Below are positions 44,494 to 53,929 of a stretch of 64,000 nucleotides of DNA, piece by piece (position 1 is the stretch's first letter; each line of letters starts with the position of its first letter). Under the pieces are notes generated by a model. The model saw nothing but the letters and a program-made list of their open reading frames with translations, was not told the origin of the DNA and did not search any database. Made by a program: the position numbers and the translations under genes. Source of the DNA: Soonwooa sp023440705. Its GTDB lineage: Bacteria > Bacteroidota > Bacteroidia > Flavobacteriales > Weeksellaceae. The stretch covers positions 1-64,000 of the forward strand of contig JAEXRP010000030.1 in the NCBI GenBank assembly GCA_023440705.1, written 5' to 3'.

Positions 44494-45147
44494 TTAGTTC
44501 ATTTTTTTAGCATCAGCAACAAATTGTGCCAATCCGCTGTCTGTTAATGGGTGTTTTAACAAGTTAAGGATTGATGGAAGTGGCGAAGTGATAACATCAG
44601 CTCCGATTTTTGCACAGTTAATGATGTGCATTGGATTTCTGATAGACGCTGCTAAAATTTGAGTATCAAATAAATAGTTATCGTAGATTATTCTGATCTC
44701 TTGGATTAACTCTATACCATCAACAGAAATATCATCTAATCTTCCTAAGAAAGGCGATACGTAAGTTGCTCCAGCTTTTGCAGCTAACAAAGCTTGACCA
44801 GCTGAGAATACTAATGTACAATTGGTTTTGATGCCTTTGTCAGAGAAGTATTTTAGCGCTTTGATACCGTCTTTAATCATTGGGATTTTAACAACGATTC
44901 TTTCGTGTAAAGCCGCTAGCTCTTCACCTTCTTTGATCATTTCTTCATAAGTTGTTGAAAGAACTTCTGCAGAAACGTCACCATCTACGATATTGCAAAT
45001 GTCAACATAATGTTTGTTGATTGCTTCTTTACCAGCGATACCTTCTTTAGCCATTAGCGATGGATTGGTTGTAACACCATCCAAAATTCCTAAGTCTTGA
45101 GCTTCTTTAATCTGCTCCAAATTAGCAGTGTCGATGAAAAATTTCAT
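44494..45147 (-). CDS. Transaldolase, short FSA/TalC type
   Basis: The 217-aa protein has the family start MKFFIDTANLEQIKEAQDLG and GVTTNPSLMAKEG. The Schiff-base lysine is in VVKIPMIKDGIKAL (VKIP near residue 87), and the C-terminal segment is GADVITSPLPSILNLLKHPL. The length fits the fructose-6-phosphate aldolase/transaldolase subclass rather than the 310-aa TalB form. It acts in the non-oxidative pentose phosphate pathway, moving a dihydroxyacetone unit between sugar phosphates. Single gene. Confidence 0.92.
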   Translation of the reverse strand: MKFFIDTANLEQIKEAQDLGILDGVTTNPSLMAKEGIAGKEAINKHYVDICNIVDGDVSAEVLSTTYEEMIKEGEELAALHERIVVKIPMIKDGIKALKYFSDKGIKTNCTLVFSAGQALLAAKAGATYVSPFLGRLDDISVDGIELIQEIRIIYDNYLFDTQILAASIRNPMHIINCAKIGADVITSPLPSILNLLKHPLTDSGLAQFVADAKKMN

Positions 45148-45207
45148 TATTTTTTAGTTTTAAAATCTTAATTACAAAGATAGTTTAATTATTTGCCTTT
45201 AAACAAA

Positions 45208-45237
45208 AATTGGAAGCCAAGGCCTCCAATTTTTTTA
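45208..45237 (-). terminator. Terminator of the gyrA-TPR operon
   Basis: The stem AATTGGA / TCCAATT encloses a 10-nt loop. On the minus strand it is followed by TTTTTGTTT. It abuts the stop codon of the TPR gene. Confidence 0.8.
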
Positions 45238-46617
45238 TTTTTTAAGTTCAGCTTCTTTAGCTTTAAACTCATTGAATTTAGTTGTATTCTGTGTTGCATT
45301 ATAAAATGCTTTAAGAAGCGAAACCATGTCACCATCTTTAGGATCTAGCGCATAAGCTTTTTCTGCATAAGGAATTGCTTTTGCAAATCTTGCACGACGC
45401 AGATCCATTACCTTATTAGCTTCGTCAATTTTCTTAGCTTTTCTTAGGGCGTTGAATTCATCAACCGCTTTTGAGTCATCTCCCATGATAAGATATACCA
45501 TATTGGTTAATGCATTCTTATTGCTAGGATCAAGGTTTATTGACTTGTTGAACGCCTCTTCAGCTTCTTTTTGTTTAGAAGCATCTTTGCTTAAAACTAC
45601 ACCTAGATTGTAGTAATTAACTGCATCGTTAGGGTTTTTAGCAATTTGAGACTTTAATGAATTTACAAATTCTTCAGTTTTCCCAGCTTTGTAATAAGCA
45701 AGTCCTAAAGTGTTACCAAGTTTTGCGTTGTTCGGGAATTTTTTAAGACCTTTCTGTGCAACATCAATCGCTTGATCATACTTTTCCATTTCCATTAACA
45801 AAGCAGATTGGATATCGTACATTTCCTCTTCTTTGCTTGGTGTTTTTTCTTCTTTAAAGTCAGTATAATCACTAGAAGCTCCCATCTTTTTATAAAGATC
45901 AAAAGTCGCTTTATCTAGGTTGTCAACAGCATTTGTTTTCTTATTTTTAGCAGTATATACGGTTTCAACACCAGTATAATTCATTGTGATTAATTGATCG
46001 AAAACTTTCGCCGATTCTTCTTTCTTGTTACCTTGTGCATAAGATACAGCTGAAGAATAAAGCAAACTTTGATTTTCGGCACCTGCTGCTTTTGATAAAT
46101 AATAAGCTTCTTCGAACTGTTTTGCTGCGCCAGCTAAATCTTTGGCTTGATAAAGGTCGTAAGCTTTTTTGTTAATCGCTTGGTATGACGCATTGAGTTG
46201 ATTACCCAATTTACTAGCTAAAGATGGAGAATATTTTTCTTCTTTTAAAGATAATCCAGCACCTAGTTTATCAGCTTGTTCTTTTCCTACAAAGTAAACT
46301 TTGTTTTTGTCATTGTCTTTACCAGAGTAGATTGTAGACTTTCCTAAATCTGTAATTTTTGAAAGGATTTGTGCACCTTCCGCAATTTTTCCAGCTTTTA
46401 CTAGGCCAAGACCTTTAGCGTAATAATATTGTTCTTGAAGAGATGGCTCTAATAAATAGATTTTGTCTCCGAAAATAGCTTCAGCTTTTGATACTTCAGC
46501 CGCAGTTCCGTTAACATCGCCTTGGTCTGCAGCTTTTACTGCATTAGCGATTTCTTTTTTTTGAGCAAATGACAGCGAAGCCGCGATCATTGTTAAGCTT
46601 AAAAATATTTTTTTCAT
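45235..46617 (-). CDS. Secreted TPR-repeat protein
   Basis: The 460-aa protein has a signal peptide (about residues 1-18, cut at SFAQ). At least five tetratricopeptide-like units follow, e.g. NLGVVLSKDASKQKEAEEAF and LGNTLGLAYYKAGKTEEFVN. It begins 12 bp after the gyrA stop and shares its transcript. TPR proteins scaffold protein complexes; a partner cannot be named. The placement next to gyrA is known in related genomes from memory only. Confidence 0.82.
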   Translation of the reverse strand: MKKIFLSLTMIAASLSFAQKKEIANAVKAADQGDVNGTAAEVSKAEAIFGDKIYLLEPSLQEQYYYAKGLGLVKAGKIAEGAQILSKITDLGKSTIYSGKDNDKNKVYFVGKEQADKLGAGLSLKEEKYSPSLASKLGNQLNASYQAINKKAYDLYQAKDLAGAAKQFEEAYYLSKAAGAENQSLLYSSAVSYAQGNKKEESAKVFDQLITMNYTGVETVYTAKNKKTNAVDNLDKATFDLYKKMGASSDYTDFKEEKTPSKEEEMYDIQSALLMEMEKYDQAIDVAQKGLKKFPNNAKLGNTLGLAYYKAGKTEEFVNSLKSQIAKNPNDAVNYYNLGVVLSKDASKQKEAEEAFNKSINLDPSNKNALTNMVYLIMGDDSKAVDEFNALRKAKKIDEANKVMDLRRARFAKAIPYAEKAYALDPKDGDMVSLLKAFYNATQNTTKFNEFKAKEAELKK

Positions 46618-46629
46618 TTATTTTAAAAT

Positions 46630-49230
46630 TTATTCTTCGTTATTGTTGTCTTCGTTTTCTTCCGTAGTTTCTGATGTTGGATTTTCTTCAGAAGATGTTT
46701 CATTTACAATTGTTGTACCATCTTCGTTAGTTGTTGCTTCTCCGTTTTCAGAATTTTCAGAATCTTCATCCTCAACATCTTTGTCCATTTCTACTTTTGC
46801 AATTGCAGCAATTTCGTCATTTCCTTTAAGGTTAATCAATTTAACACCTTGCGTATTTCTACCCATCACACGAAGTTCGGCAGTGTTCATTCTAATAGCA
46901 ACACCAGAACGGTTGATAATCATTAATCCATCTTCGTCAGTAACTGATTGGATGGCGATAAGATCACCTGTTTTTTCTGTAATGTTAAGTGTAATAACAC
47001 CTTTACCACCACGGTTTGTGATACGATAATCTTCAACAGCAGTACGTTTTCCGTAACCTTTTTCAGATACAACTAATACAGTATCATTTTCTAAATCATT
47101 AACGACGATCATACCGATAACTTCATCACCTGCTCCAAGATCGATACCACGTACACCAATCGATGTTCTACCAACAGCACGTACTTTCTCTTCTGGGAAA
47201 CGAATACATTTACCACCTTTAGAAGCAATCATAATTTCAGAACTTCCGTTCGTTAATTTTGCACCTAAAAGCATATCATCTTCACGAATTTCGATCGCGT
47301 TAACACCATTAGTTCTTGGTCTAGAATATGCAGCCAATGATGTTTTTTTGATGGTTCCGTTTTTGGTAATCATCACCACATTCATTTGACTTGTGTATTC
47401 TTCGTTTTTAAGATCTTTGGTACGGATGTAAGCTTTAATCTTATCATCTGGTTCGATGTTAATAAGATTTTGAACTGCTCTACCTTTAGCCGTTTTAGAA
47501 CCTTCAGGAACTTCGAATACTCTTAACCAGAAACATTTTCCTTTTTCAGTAAAGAATAGTAAATACTCGTGGTTGGTTGCTGTAACAATGTATTCTAAGA
47601 AATCTTCGTCACGTGTTGTTGCACCACGATTTCCTACGCCGCCTCTTGACTGAACTTTGTATTCTGAAAGAAGTGTTCTTTTAATATAACCAGCGTGCGA
47701 AATTGTCAATACAACTTTTTCGTCTGGGATAAGGTCTTCGATTGACATTTCTCCACCAGAATAATCGATTTCTGAACGTCTTTCGTCGCCATATTTTTCT
47801 TTAATTTCAAGAAGTTCATCTTTAATAATTTGATATCTTCTTGGTTCGTTTGCTAAAATATCTTCCAAGTCATTAATCAAAGCCATGATTTGTTCGTACT
47901 CATCACGGATTTTGTCTAATTCCATTCCTGTAAGACGAGCAAGTCTTAGGTCTAGAATCGCTTGAGCTTGGATGTCGCTAAGGTCGAATTCTGCAATTAA
48001 TCCTTCTTTCGCTTCCGCAGGATTCGCACTATGACGAATAATAGAAATCGCTTTGTCCAAAGACTCTTGCGTTCCGATTACCTTCATGAATCCTTCTAAA
48101 ATATGCGCTCTTTCACGCGCTTTTCTCAATTCGTATTCGGTACGTCTAACGATAACAACGTGACGGTGATCTACGAAATGATGAATAATATCTTTTAAGT
48201 TAAGTTGCTCTGGACGACCTTTAACCAATGCAATATTGTTAACACTGAAAGACGTTTGTAGTGCCGTATACTTGTACAATAAGTTAAGTACAACATTCGG
48301 AATCGCGTCGTTTTTCAATTCATAAACAACACGAAGACCGTTTCTGTCAGACTCGTCACGGATTTCATAAATTCCAGGGATTTTATCATCCTTAACCAAC
48401 TCTGCAGTTCTTGCAATCATTTCAGCTTTGTTAACCTGATAAGGAATTTCTGAAACGATAATTGCATTACGGTTTCCGATTTCTTCAAAGCCAACTTTAG
48501 CTCTCAAAATAATACGTCCACGACCTGTATGGAAAGCATCTCTAACACCATCATAACCGTAGATAATACCACCAGTAGGGAAGTCAGGCGCAATGATATG
48601 CTTCATCAACTCATCGATCGTAATTTCGCGATTATCGATGTATGCACAAATTGCATCAATACTTTCTGATAAGTTGTGTGGCGCCATATTAGTTGCCATA
48701 CCAACTGCAATACCAGATGCACCATTCACCAAAAGGTTAGGGATTTTCGTTGGCAAAACTGTTGGCTCAGTTAAGCTATCATCAAAGTTATTTTGGAAAT
48801 CTACAGTTTCTTTGTCAAGATCTGCAAGGATTTCGTCAGAGATTTTTTTAAGTCTAGCCTCGGTGTAACGCATTGCTGCTGGCGGGTCACCGTCCATAGA
48901 TCCGAAGTTACCTTGACCATCTACCTGCTCGTAACGAAGACTCCAAGGTTGAGCCATACGCACCATTGCATCGTAAACCGAGCTGTCGCCGTGTGGGTGA
49001 TATTTACCCAAAACGTCCCCAACAATTCTGGCAGATTTTAAATATTTTCTATTAGAAAAAACACCCAAGCCATACATCCCGTAAAGTACCCTTCTGTGTA
49101 CTGGTTTTAATCCGTCTCTTACGTCAGGTAAGGCTCTGGAAACAATTACCGACATCGAATAATCGATATAAGAGGACTTCATTTCATCAACAATGTTGAT
49201 AGGAATTAACTTTTCTCCTTCTGATCTCAT
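46630..49230 (-). CDS. gyrA: DNA gyrase subunit A
   Basis: The 866-aa protein has the catalytic tyrosine Y122 in AAMRYTE and the quinolone-resistance region HPHGDSSVYDAMVRMAQ with S83 and D87, both the susceptible-type residues in E. coli numbering. The C-terminal beta-pinwheel begins near residue 510. Its GyrA box reads QSRGGVG rather than the usual Q-R/K-R-G-G-R/K-G. The last 50 residues are an acidic, low-complexity tail (EDEDSENSEN...). Together with GyrB it introduces negative supercoils using ATP. It heads an operon with the TPR gene. Confidence 0.97.
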   Translation of the reverse strand: MRSEGEKLIPINIVDEMKSSYIDYSMSVIVSRALPDVRDGLKPVHRRVLYGMYGLGVFSNRKYLKSARIVGDVLGKYHPHGDSSVYDAMVRMAQPWSLRYEQVDGQGNFGSMDGDPPAAMRYTEARLKKISDEILADLDKETVDFQNNFDDSLTEPTVLPTKIPNLLVNGASGIAVGMATNMAPHNLSESIDAICAYIDNREITIDELMKHIIAPDFPTGGIIYGYDGVRDAFHTGRGRIILRAKVGFEEIGNRNAIIVSEIPYQVNKAEMIARTAELVKDDKIPGIYEIRDESDRNGLRVVYELKNDAIPNVVLNLLYKYTALQTSFSVNNIALVKGRPEQLNLKDIIHHFVDHRHVVIVRRTEYELRKARERAHILEGFMKVIGTQESLDKAISIIRHSANPAEAKEGLIAEFDLSDIQAQAILDLRLARLTGMELDKIRDEYEQIMALINDLEDILANEPRRYQIIKDELLEIKEKYGDERRSEIDYSGGEMSIEDLIPDEKVVLTISHAGYIKRTLLSEYKVQSRGGVGNRGATTRDEDFLEYIVTATNHEYLLFFTEKGKCFWLRVFEVPEGSKTAKGRAVQNLINIEPDDKIKAYIRTKDLKNEEYTSQMNVVMITKNGTIKKTSLAAYSRPRTNGVNAIEIREDDMLLGAKLTNGSSEIMIASKGGKCIRFPEEKVRAVGRTSIGVRGIDLGAGDEVIGMIVVNDLENDTVLVVSEKGYGKRTAVEDYRITNRGGKGVITLNITEKTGDLIAIQSVTDEDGLMIINRSGVAIRMNTAELRVMGRNTQGVKLINLKGNDEIAAIAKVEMDKDVEDEDSENSENGEATTNEDGTTIVNETSSEENPTSETTEENEDNNNEE

Positions 49231-49402
49231 CTATATTCTTTAAAATTAACCGGGAAAATTCCCTATTTTTTAGTTCTTTAAAATTGATTTTAATGCTATT
49301 TTTGCTAAAATTTTCCATTAGCAAACGCATCTGCTAAAATACGAAAATTTTGCCTAATATTGCCTATCAAATTCAACTAATTGTCTAATTAAAATCAAAT
49401 AA

Positions 49403-49717
49403 ATGAGTATTTTAAGTATCACTTTTCATACAACCGAAAATCGCATTCCAGAATGGGATCAATATTGTGATAATGAGCTTCATAACATGGTCGAAAACTT
49501 AATAGATGTGGACAAATATATTCTGTCCGAAGTTAGCACTGATATGGTAAGAGAAGGTCGTAATACCAATCTTCTTTTGGTCTTCGCAAATGAGGAACTA
49601 AGAGAAGGATTCCTGTTAAGCGAGCTTCCAAATATTGCTGAACGCATCGATAAGGTTTTTGGACAAGAAGTGATGATTTTTCCAACGATGTTAAATCCAA
49701 AAAGGCTCAGATTTTAA
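49403..49717 (+). CDS. DUF4286 family protein
   Basis: The 104-aa cytoplasmic protein has the pattern ITFHTTENRIPEWDQYCDNE with a C-terminal FPTMLNPKR, typical of the short DUF4286 proteins of Flavobacteriia. No function is known. It is divergent from gyrA, from which it is separated by about 170 bp, and its stop codon lies inside its own terminator stem. Confidence 0.85.
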   Translation: MSILSITFHTTENRIPEWDQYCDNELHNMVENLIDVDKYILSEVSTDMVREGRNTNLLLVFANEELREGFLLSELPNIAERIDKVFGQEVMIFPTMLNPKRLRF

Positions 49718-49737
49718 AATCCGAGCCTTTCTTTTTT
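49701..49737 (+). terminator. Terminator overlapping the DUF4286 stop codon
   Basis: A long stem AAAGGCTC-a-GATTTT / AAAATC-c-GAGCCTTT is followed by CTTTTTT. The TAA stop at 49715-49717 lies in the stem. Confidence 0.9.
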
Positions 49738-49752
49738 GATATATTGATTTGA

Positions 49753-50433
49753 TTAATTTCTTCTACTCATCAAGATTCTAAGAATGTACCAGAATAGTAA
49801 CATGATTGATGAGAATAATTGTAAAGATGCCCCTACATATTGATCTGTAGCATAGGTGTCTTTTAATTTACTAGTTTGGTAAAGGATACTTGCAGATGCT
49901 ATCAAAATCATCCCTACAGAAAACCAAAGCCCTAAGTTGAATCCGAAAATTGCGCCTGCAACAATCAGTCCTAAAGCGACAAATCCTCCAATAACGATGA
50001 TGGATCTTAAAAAAGAGAAATCAGTTTTACTAAAGAAAGCATAAGCACTAAGTCCAACAAATAAAGCTAATGTAAGAATTGCAGCTTGATAGATAACTTC
50101 TAAACCTGTGTATCCAACGGCAATGTACATGATTGGTAAGAAGATGATAGCTTCTAACAAGACATAAAAACCAAGTCCCATGTACTGTGTCGAGCGGCTT
50201 TGCGCCAATGTCCACTTGTTAGCTAATGTTGATGCTAACCAAAATGCACCAAGAATAAATAACCAAGTAAATTTTTGCTGAAACATCGCAAAAATATATT
50301 GTTCAGGGACGATATTAATTAATACTGTTTCGACAACGATGAAAGCCAAAATTGCTAAAGCAACGTGTCCGTAGGTTTTTTTGTAAAACTCCGCCTTTTC
50401 TAGGTCGGTAGCTTGTGATACTAATGTTTGCAT
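49753..50433 (-). CDS. Bax inhibitor-1/YccA family membrane protein
   Basis: The 226-aa protein has seven hydrophobic helices and the BI-1 family pattern. FYKKTYGHVALAILAFIVVE opens helix 1, and helices 6-7 end in YVGASLQLFSSIMLLFWYIL. The family forms pH-sensitive calcium-leak channels or regulates membrane proteases such as FtsH; the role in flavobacteria is inferred. Single gene on the minus strand, with a start (MQTLVSQATDLEKAEF) matching relatives. Confidence 0.9.
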   Translation of the reverse strand: MQTLVSQATDLEKAEFYKKTYGHVALAILAFIVVETVLINIVPEQYIFAMFQQKFTWLFILGAFWLASTLANKWTLAQSRSTQYMGLGFYVLLEAIIFLPIMYIAVGYTGLEVIYQAAILTLALFVGLSAYAFFSKTDFSFLRSIIVIGGFVALGLIVAGAIFGFNLGLWFSVGMILIASASILYQTSKLKDTYATDQYVGASLQLFSSIMLLFWYILRILMSRRN

Positions 50434-50481
50434 ATTGTGTTATTTTTTATTCTTTTTCGAATATAGAAAAATATTATTTTC

Positions 50482-50514
50482 CAACAAAAAAAGAACCTCA
50501 TTTGAGATTCTTTT
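50482..50514 (-). terminator. Terminator of the DedA-family gene
   Basis: On the minus strand AGAATCTCA / TGAGGTTCT (with one U-G pair) is followed by seven T. It lies 23 bp after the dedA-like stop. Confidence 0.8.
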
Positions 50515-50536
50515 TTAATATAATTTAAGAAAAAAT

Positions 50537-51223
50537 TTATTCTTGTGGACCTTTTGGCTCTTCTTTTGGACCTCCAAATACAAATTTGATTAATACAGGA
50601 AGTGTTGTAACAAGAACAATGATAATGATGATCCATTCTAGGTGAGACTTAAGGTCGATCCCGAATTGATCCTTAAAAACTTTATCTAAATAATGTCCTG
50701 CAAATACCAAACTAAATGACCAAAGCACCGCACCAATAATGTTGTCTAGCAAAAATCTTTTCTTGTCCATTTTAACAATACCAGCAACAATCGGGGTGAA
50801 AGTTCTTACAACTGGTAAAAATCTTGCCATAATAACCGCCATACTACCGTGTTTTTCGAAAAAATCATGCGCTTGATAAAGGTATTTCTTTTTGAAAAGC
50901 ATTGTGTCAGGACGTTTGTACAAAGCTGGTCCAGTTTTAACACCGAAATAATATCCAACTTCGTTACCGATGATTGCAGCTAAAGAAATACAACTTGCAA
51001 GAAGGGTAGTGTCTAGAAGATCGTTGCCTGTCCCACCAAGTGATTCTTTAACGATTTCTACTGCATAAATTCCTGATACGAATAATAGAGAATCTCCTGG
51101 TAAAAAGAAACCAACGAAAAGTCCAGTTTCTGCAAAAATGATGAATAATATTAGCCAAAACCCACCCATTTTAATGTAAAACTCGGGGTTTAATAAGTCT
51201 TTCCAGCTTTCAAAGTGTTCCAT
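50537..51223 (-). CDS. DedA family membrane protein (SNARE-associated/VTT domain)
   Basis: The 228-aa protein has the DedA core: FVGFFLPGDSLLFVSGIYAV near residues 35-54, GNEVGYYFGVKTGPALYKRP near 85-104 and HDFFEKHGSMAVIMARFLPVVRTFTPIVAG near 117-146. The F/G-x-R-x-x-P segment is essential in E. coli DedA proteins. The family contributes to proton motive force and lipid transport across the membrane. It ends in an acidic/proline tail GGPKEEPKGPQE. Confidence 0.92.
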   Translation of the reverse strand: MEHFESWKDLLNPEFYIKMGGFWLILFIIFAETGLFVGFFLPGDSLLFVSGIYAVEIVKESLGGTGNDLLDTTLLASCISLAAIIGNEVGYYFGVKTGPALYKRPDTMLFKKKYLYQAHDFFEKHGSMAVIMARFLPVVRTFTPIVAGIVKMDKKRFLLDNIIGAVLWSFSLVFAGHYLDKVFKDQFGIDLKSHLEWIIIIIVLVTTLPVLIKFVFGGPKEEPKGPQE

Positions 51224-51307
51224 ATTAATTTTTGTGTCGCAAATATACTTAATTGATTAATTTTATCTATGATAAAGGGCGTTAATTTTAGTTAAAATTT
51301 ATCGGTT

Positions 51308-52417
51308 TTAAAACTGACTTTCATCAGCTTCGGCTTGTCCTTCCGCCATTAGAAAGGATTTTAAAAAGGCGGTTATGTTTCCATTCATCACGCCGTCAAC
51401 ATCCGAAGTTTCAAATCCTGACCGTACATCTTTTACCAATTTGTAAGGATGCATAAGATAATTTCGGATTTGGCTTCCCCATTCAATTTTCATTTTGTTG
51501 GCTTCAATTTCGTTACGGGCGCGCATTTTCTCTTCAAGTTCCATTTCGTAAAGTCGAGACTTCAAGAGTTGCATCGCTTTTTCTTTGTTTTGAAGCTGAG
51601 AGCGCGATTCCGAGTTTTCTATGATAATACCAGTCGGCGCATGTCGTAGTCTAACCGCGGTTTCTACCTTGTTAACATTTTGTCCACCAGCACCTGACGA
51701 ACGCATGGTTTCAAAACTAATATCAGCGGGATTAATGTTAATCTCAATCGTGTCATCAACCAAAGGATAAACGTAAACCGAAGCAAAACTCGTATGTCGC
51801 TTTGCATTACTATCAAACGGCGAAATTCTCACCAAACGATGGACGCCATTTTCACCTTTTAGATAGCCAAAAGCAAATTCGCCTTCGATCTCCAAAGTCA
51901 CCGTTTTGACACCAGCCACGTCGCCTTCTTGGAAGTTAAGCTCCTTAACTTTATAGCCTTGCTTTTCTGCCCACATGATGTACATACGCATCAGCATTCC
52001 TGCCCAATCGCAGCTTTCGGTTCCGCCTGCGCCAGCCGTAATTTGAAGTACAGCAGAAAGCTCATCACCTTCATTAGAAAGCATGTTTTTGAATTCTAAA
52101 TTTTCAATTTTTTCGACAAGTTTTGGGAAATTTTCGTCCAGTTCTTTTTCGCTGTCAGCATCTTCTTTTGCAAATTCTATCAAAACTTGCAAATCTTCGA
52201 ACTCAGTAAAAATATCTTCGTAATCTTCAACCCACTTCTTTTTAGAACGAAGTTGTTTTAAGAAAACTTCGGCTTCTTTTGGATTATCCCAAAATTCTGG
52301 AGCTGCCGTTTTTTCATCATCATTGCTGATCTCGATTTTCTTTTTTTCGATTTGAAGATATTTGTGCAAATCCTTAATTCTGGCACTGATTTCTTTTATC
52401 TGGTCGTTGTTGATCAC
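51308..52417 (-). CDS. prfB: Peptide chain release factor 2, without programmed frameshift
   Basis: The 369-aa protein has the catalytic GGQ in SSGAGGQNVNKVETAVRLRH near residues 238-257 and the preceding peptide-recognition region. It terminates translation at UGA and UAA. In many bacteria codon 26 is an in-frame UGA needing a +1 shift. Here the corresponding stretch reads YLQIEKKK in one continuous frame, so the autoregulatory frameshift is absent. It is a monocistronic minus-strand gene. Confidence 0.95.
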   Translation of the reverse strand: MINNDQIKEISARIKDLHKYLQIEKKKIEISNDDEKTAAPEFWDNPKEAEVFLKQLRSKKKWVEDYEDIFTEFEDLQVLIEFAKEDADSEKELDENFPKLVEKIENLEFKNMLSNEGDELSAVLQITAGAGGTESCDWAGMLMRMYIMWAEKQGYKVKELNFQEGDVAGVKTVTLEIEGEFAFGYLKGENGVHRLVRISPFDSNAKRHTSFASVYVYPLVDDTIEININPADISFETMRSSGAGGQNVNKVETAVRLRHAPTGIIIENSESRSQLQNKEKAMQLLKSRLYEMELEEKMRARNEIEANKMKIEWGSQIRNYLMHPYKLVKDVRSGFETSDVDGVMNGNITAFLKSFLMAEGQAEADESQF

Positions 52418-52475
52418 GGGTGTTTGTCAATTAGTTTTGCAAAATTAGGCATTCAAAAATATTTAAAGCCATTTT

Positions 52476-53837
52476 CTACGAATTATTCTCGGGATTTTCA
52501 TCTTTATTAAAACCGATACTTCGCATAGGTTCTTCTTTTCTGATATAGAATTGAAGTTCTTGTTGCAGCGTCAAGATTCTTGGATAAAATTCTTCCTCCG
52601 AATTAATACTTACTTCTTGCAAAAATAAATGTATACTGTTGAGATATTCTTGTGTCAATTTGCCCGCAGCTTCCTTGAGCGCAGCATCCAAAATTGTCTG
52701 ATCGATTTTTAAAGTTGTAACCTCTTTTTTAAGATAAAGATTTCGGATTCGTTTTTTGAGACTTTGTGTAAAGTCAATAATCATCGTGTTGGAGAAAGCT
52801 TTCATTTTGTTTGCGCTTTCTCGCCAAAAAGGTAATTGGTCGGCTTTATTATATTTTAGAACTTCTAGTAAAGTCGCATCTTCGGCAAGATTCTGTAACA
52901 TATAATACAAAATCATTTCGGCGCGTTCTTGCGGATTCGGAGGGAAAATCGGAATCATCACATCAAAGCGTCCTGGCGCAAGGATTTCTGAGTCTATATC
53001 CGAGACATTTTTTGCAGCGCCAATCATTAAGATGTGCTCTTTCTCGAACTTGTCGATGGTATGGAAAATAATGTTTTTAGTTTCCTTAAGTTCCCAAGCA
53101 TAATTATCTTGACTTTCTTTTTCTTCCATAATAACATCGAAATCATCCAAGAATAGAAGAATTTTTTCTTGCTTCATGATGCTAACTAAAAAGTCATTAA
53201 AATCCGATTTTTCATTATTAAAGAAATTAGTTTTTAGATAAGATTTTCGAATTTCTTCGAATTTGTAATCGATAATTTTTGCAATGCGTTTTGCCCAAAA
53301 TATTTTTCCGCTTCCTGGAGGACCATAAAGTATAATTCCTGCCGCACGATGGATTCCCCAGTTGTTAAGCTGATTCTCGTCGGTGAAAGGTTCTAGCATG
53401 TCGATAATGTAAAAATACAAATCGCTGTAACCGATAAAATCTTTTTGGAAAAGTGGCGTTTTCTTCCCAAAATAATCATATACAAATTGATAATCGCCGC
53501 CTAATTCTCGATCGATATTGTAACTAGACACAGAAGCTTTGTAAAGTCCGTTGTCAAAAAGATTTTTATGTTCTTTATTAATTAAATCATCAACTTCTTC
53601 TATGGGTTTCGAAATTGTTTCCGCAATATCTTTTGGTGTTTTCTCTTTTTCTAGGTCGCTGCTGTATTTTGATAGAAAGTCTTTTTGTTCTTTCACAAAT
53701 TTTGTAAACTCTGGCGTCGCTTGCATTTTGTCATTGATGACAGAGTCGATATTTAATTCAAAATCTTGAACGAATTTTTTTAAATTCTCCGTAGGTATGT
53801 TGATGTCTTTTGCAAGACTTGAAAAATCTTTAAGCAT
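52476..53837 (-). CDS. AAA+ ATPase of unknown role, 453 aa
   Basis: A single AAA+ module occupies about residues 130-330. It has Walker A GPPGSGKIFWAKRIA near 172-186, Walker B ILLFLDDFDVIMEE near 225-238, and a sensor/arginine region APGRFDVMIPIFPPNPQERA near 285-304. The residue after the P-loop K is I rather than T/S, which may weaken magnesium binding. N-terminal helices (1-120) and C-terminal helices flank it. It resembles FtsH/CDC48-type remodelling modules but has no protease domain. Single gene divergent from ung. Confidence 0.85.
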   Translation of the reverse strand: MLKDFSSLAKDINIPTENLKKFVQDFELNIDSVINDKMQATPEFTKFVKEQKDFLSKYSSDLEKEKTPKDIAETISKPIEEVDDLINKEHKNLFDNGLYKASVSSYNIDRELGGDYQFVYDYFGKKTPLFQKDFIGYSDLYFYIIDMLEPFTDENQLNNWGIHRAAGIILYGPPGSGKIFWAKRIAKIIDYKFEEIRKSYLKTNFFNNEKSDFNDFLVSIMKQEKILLFLDDFDVIMEEKESQDNYAWELKETKNIIFHTIDKFEKEHILMIGAAKNVSDIDSEILAPGRFDVMIPIFPPNPQERAEMILYYMLQNLAEDATLLEVLKYNKADQLPFWRESANKMKAFSNTMIIDFTQSLKKRIRNLYLKKEVTTLKIDQTILDAALKEAAGKLTQEYLNSIHLFLQEVSINSEEEFYPRILTLQQELQFYIRKEEPMRSIGFNKDENPENNS

Positions 53838-53929
53838 ATTCTTTCTTTTGTTCTAAATTATCAAAAATTATACAAACTTGGTTTGTGCTGACATTTGTTC
53901 ATGAAAATTATTACAATTAATTTTGTCAA

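Noticed and set aside
46643..47029. Plus-strand open frame opposite the gyrA 3' end
   Set aside because: Serine-rich shadow of the acidic GyrA tail and pinwheel; gyrA is certain.
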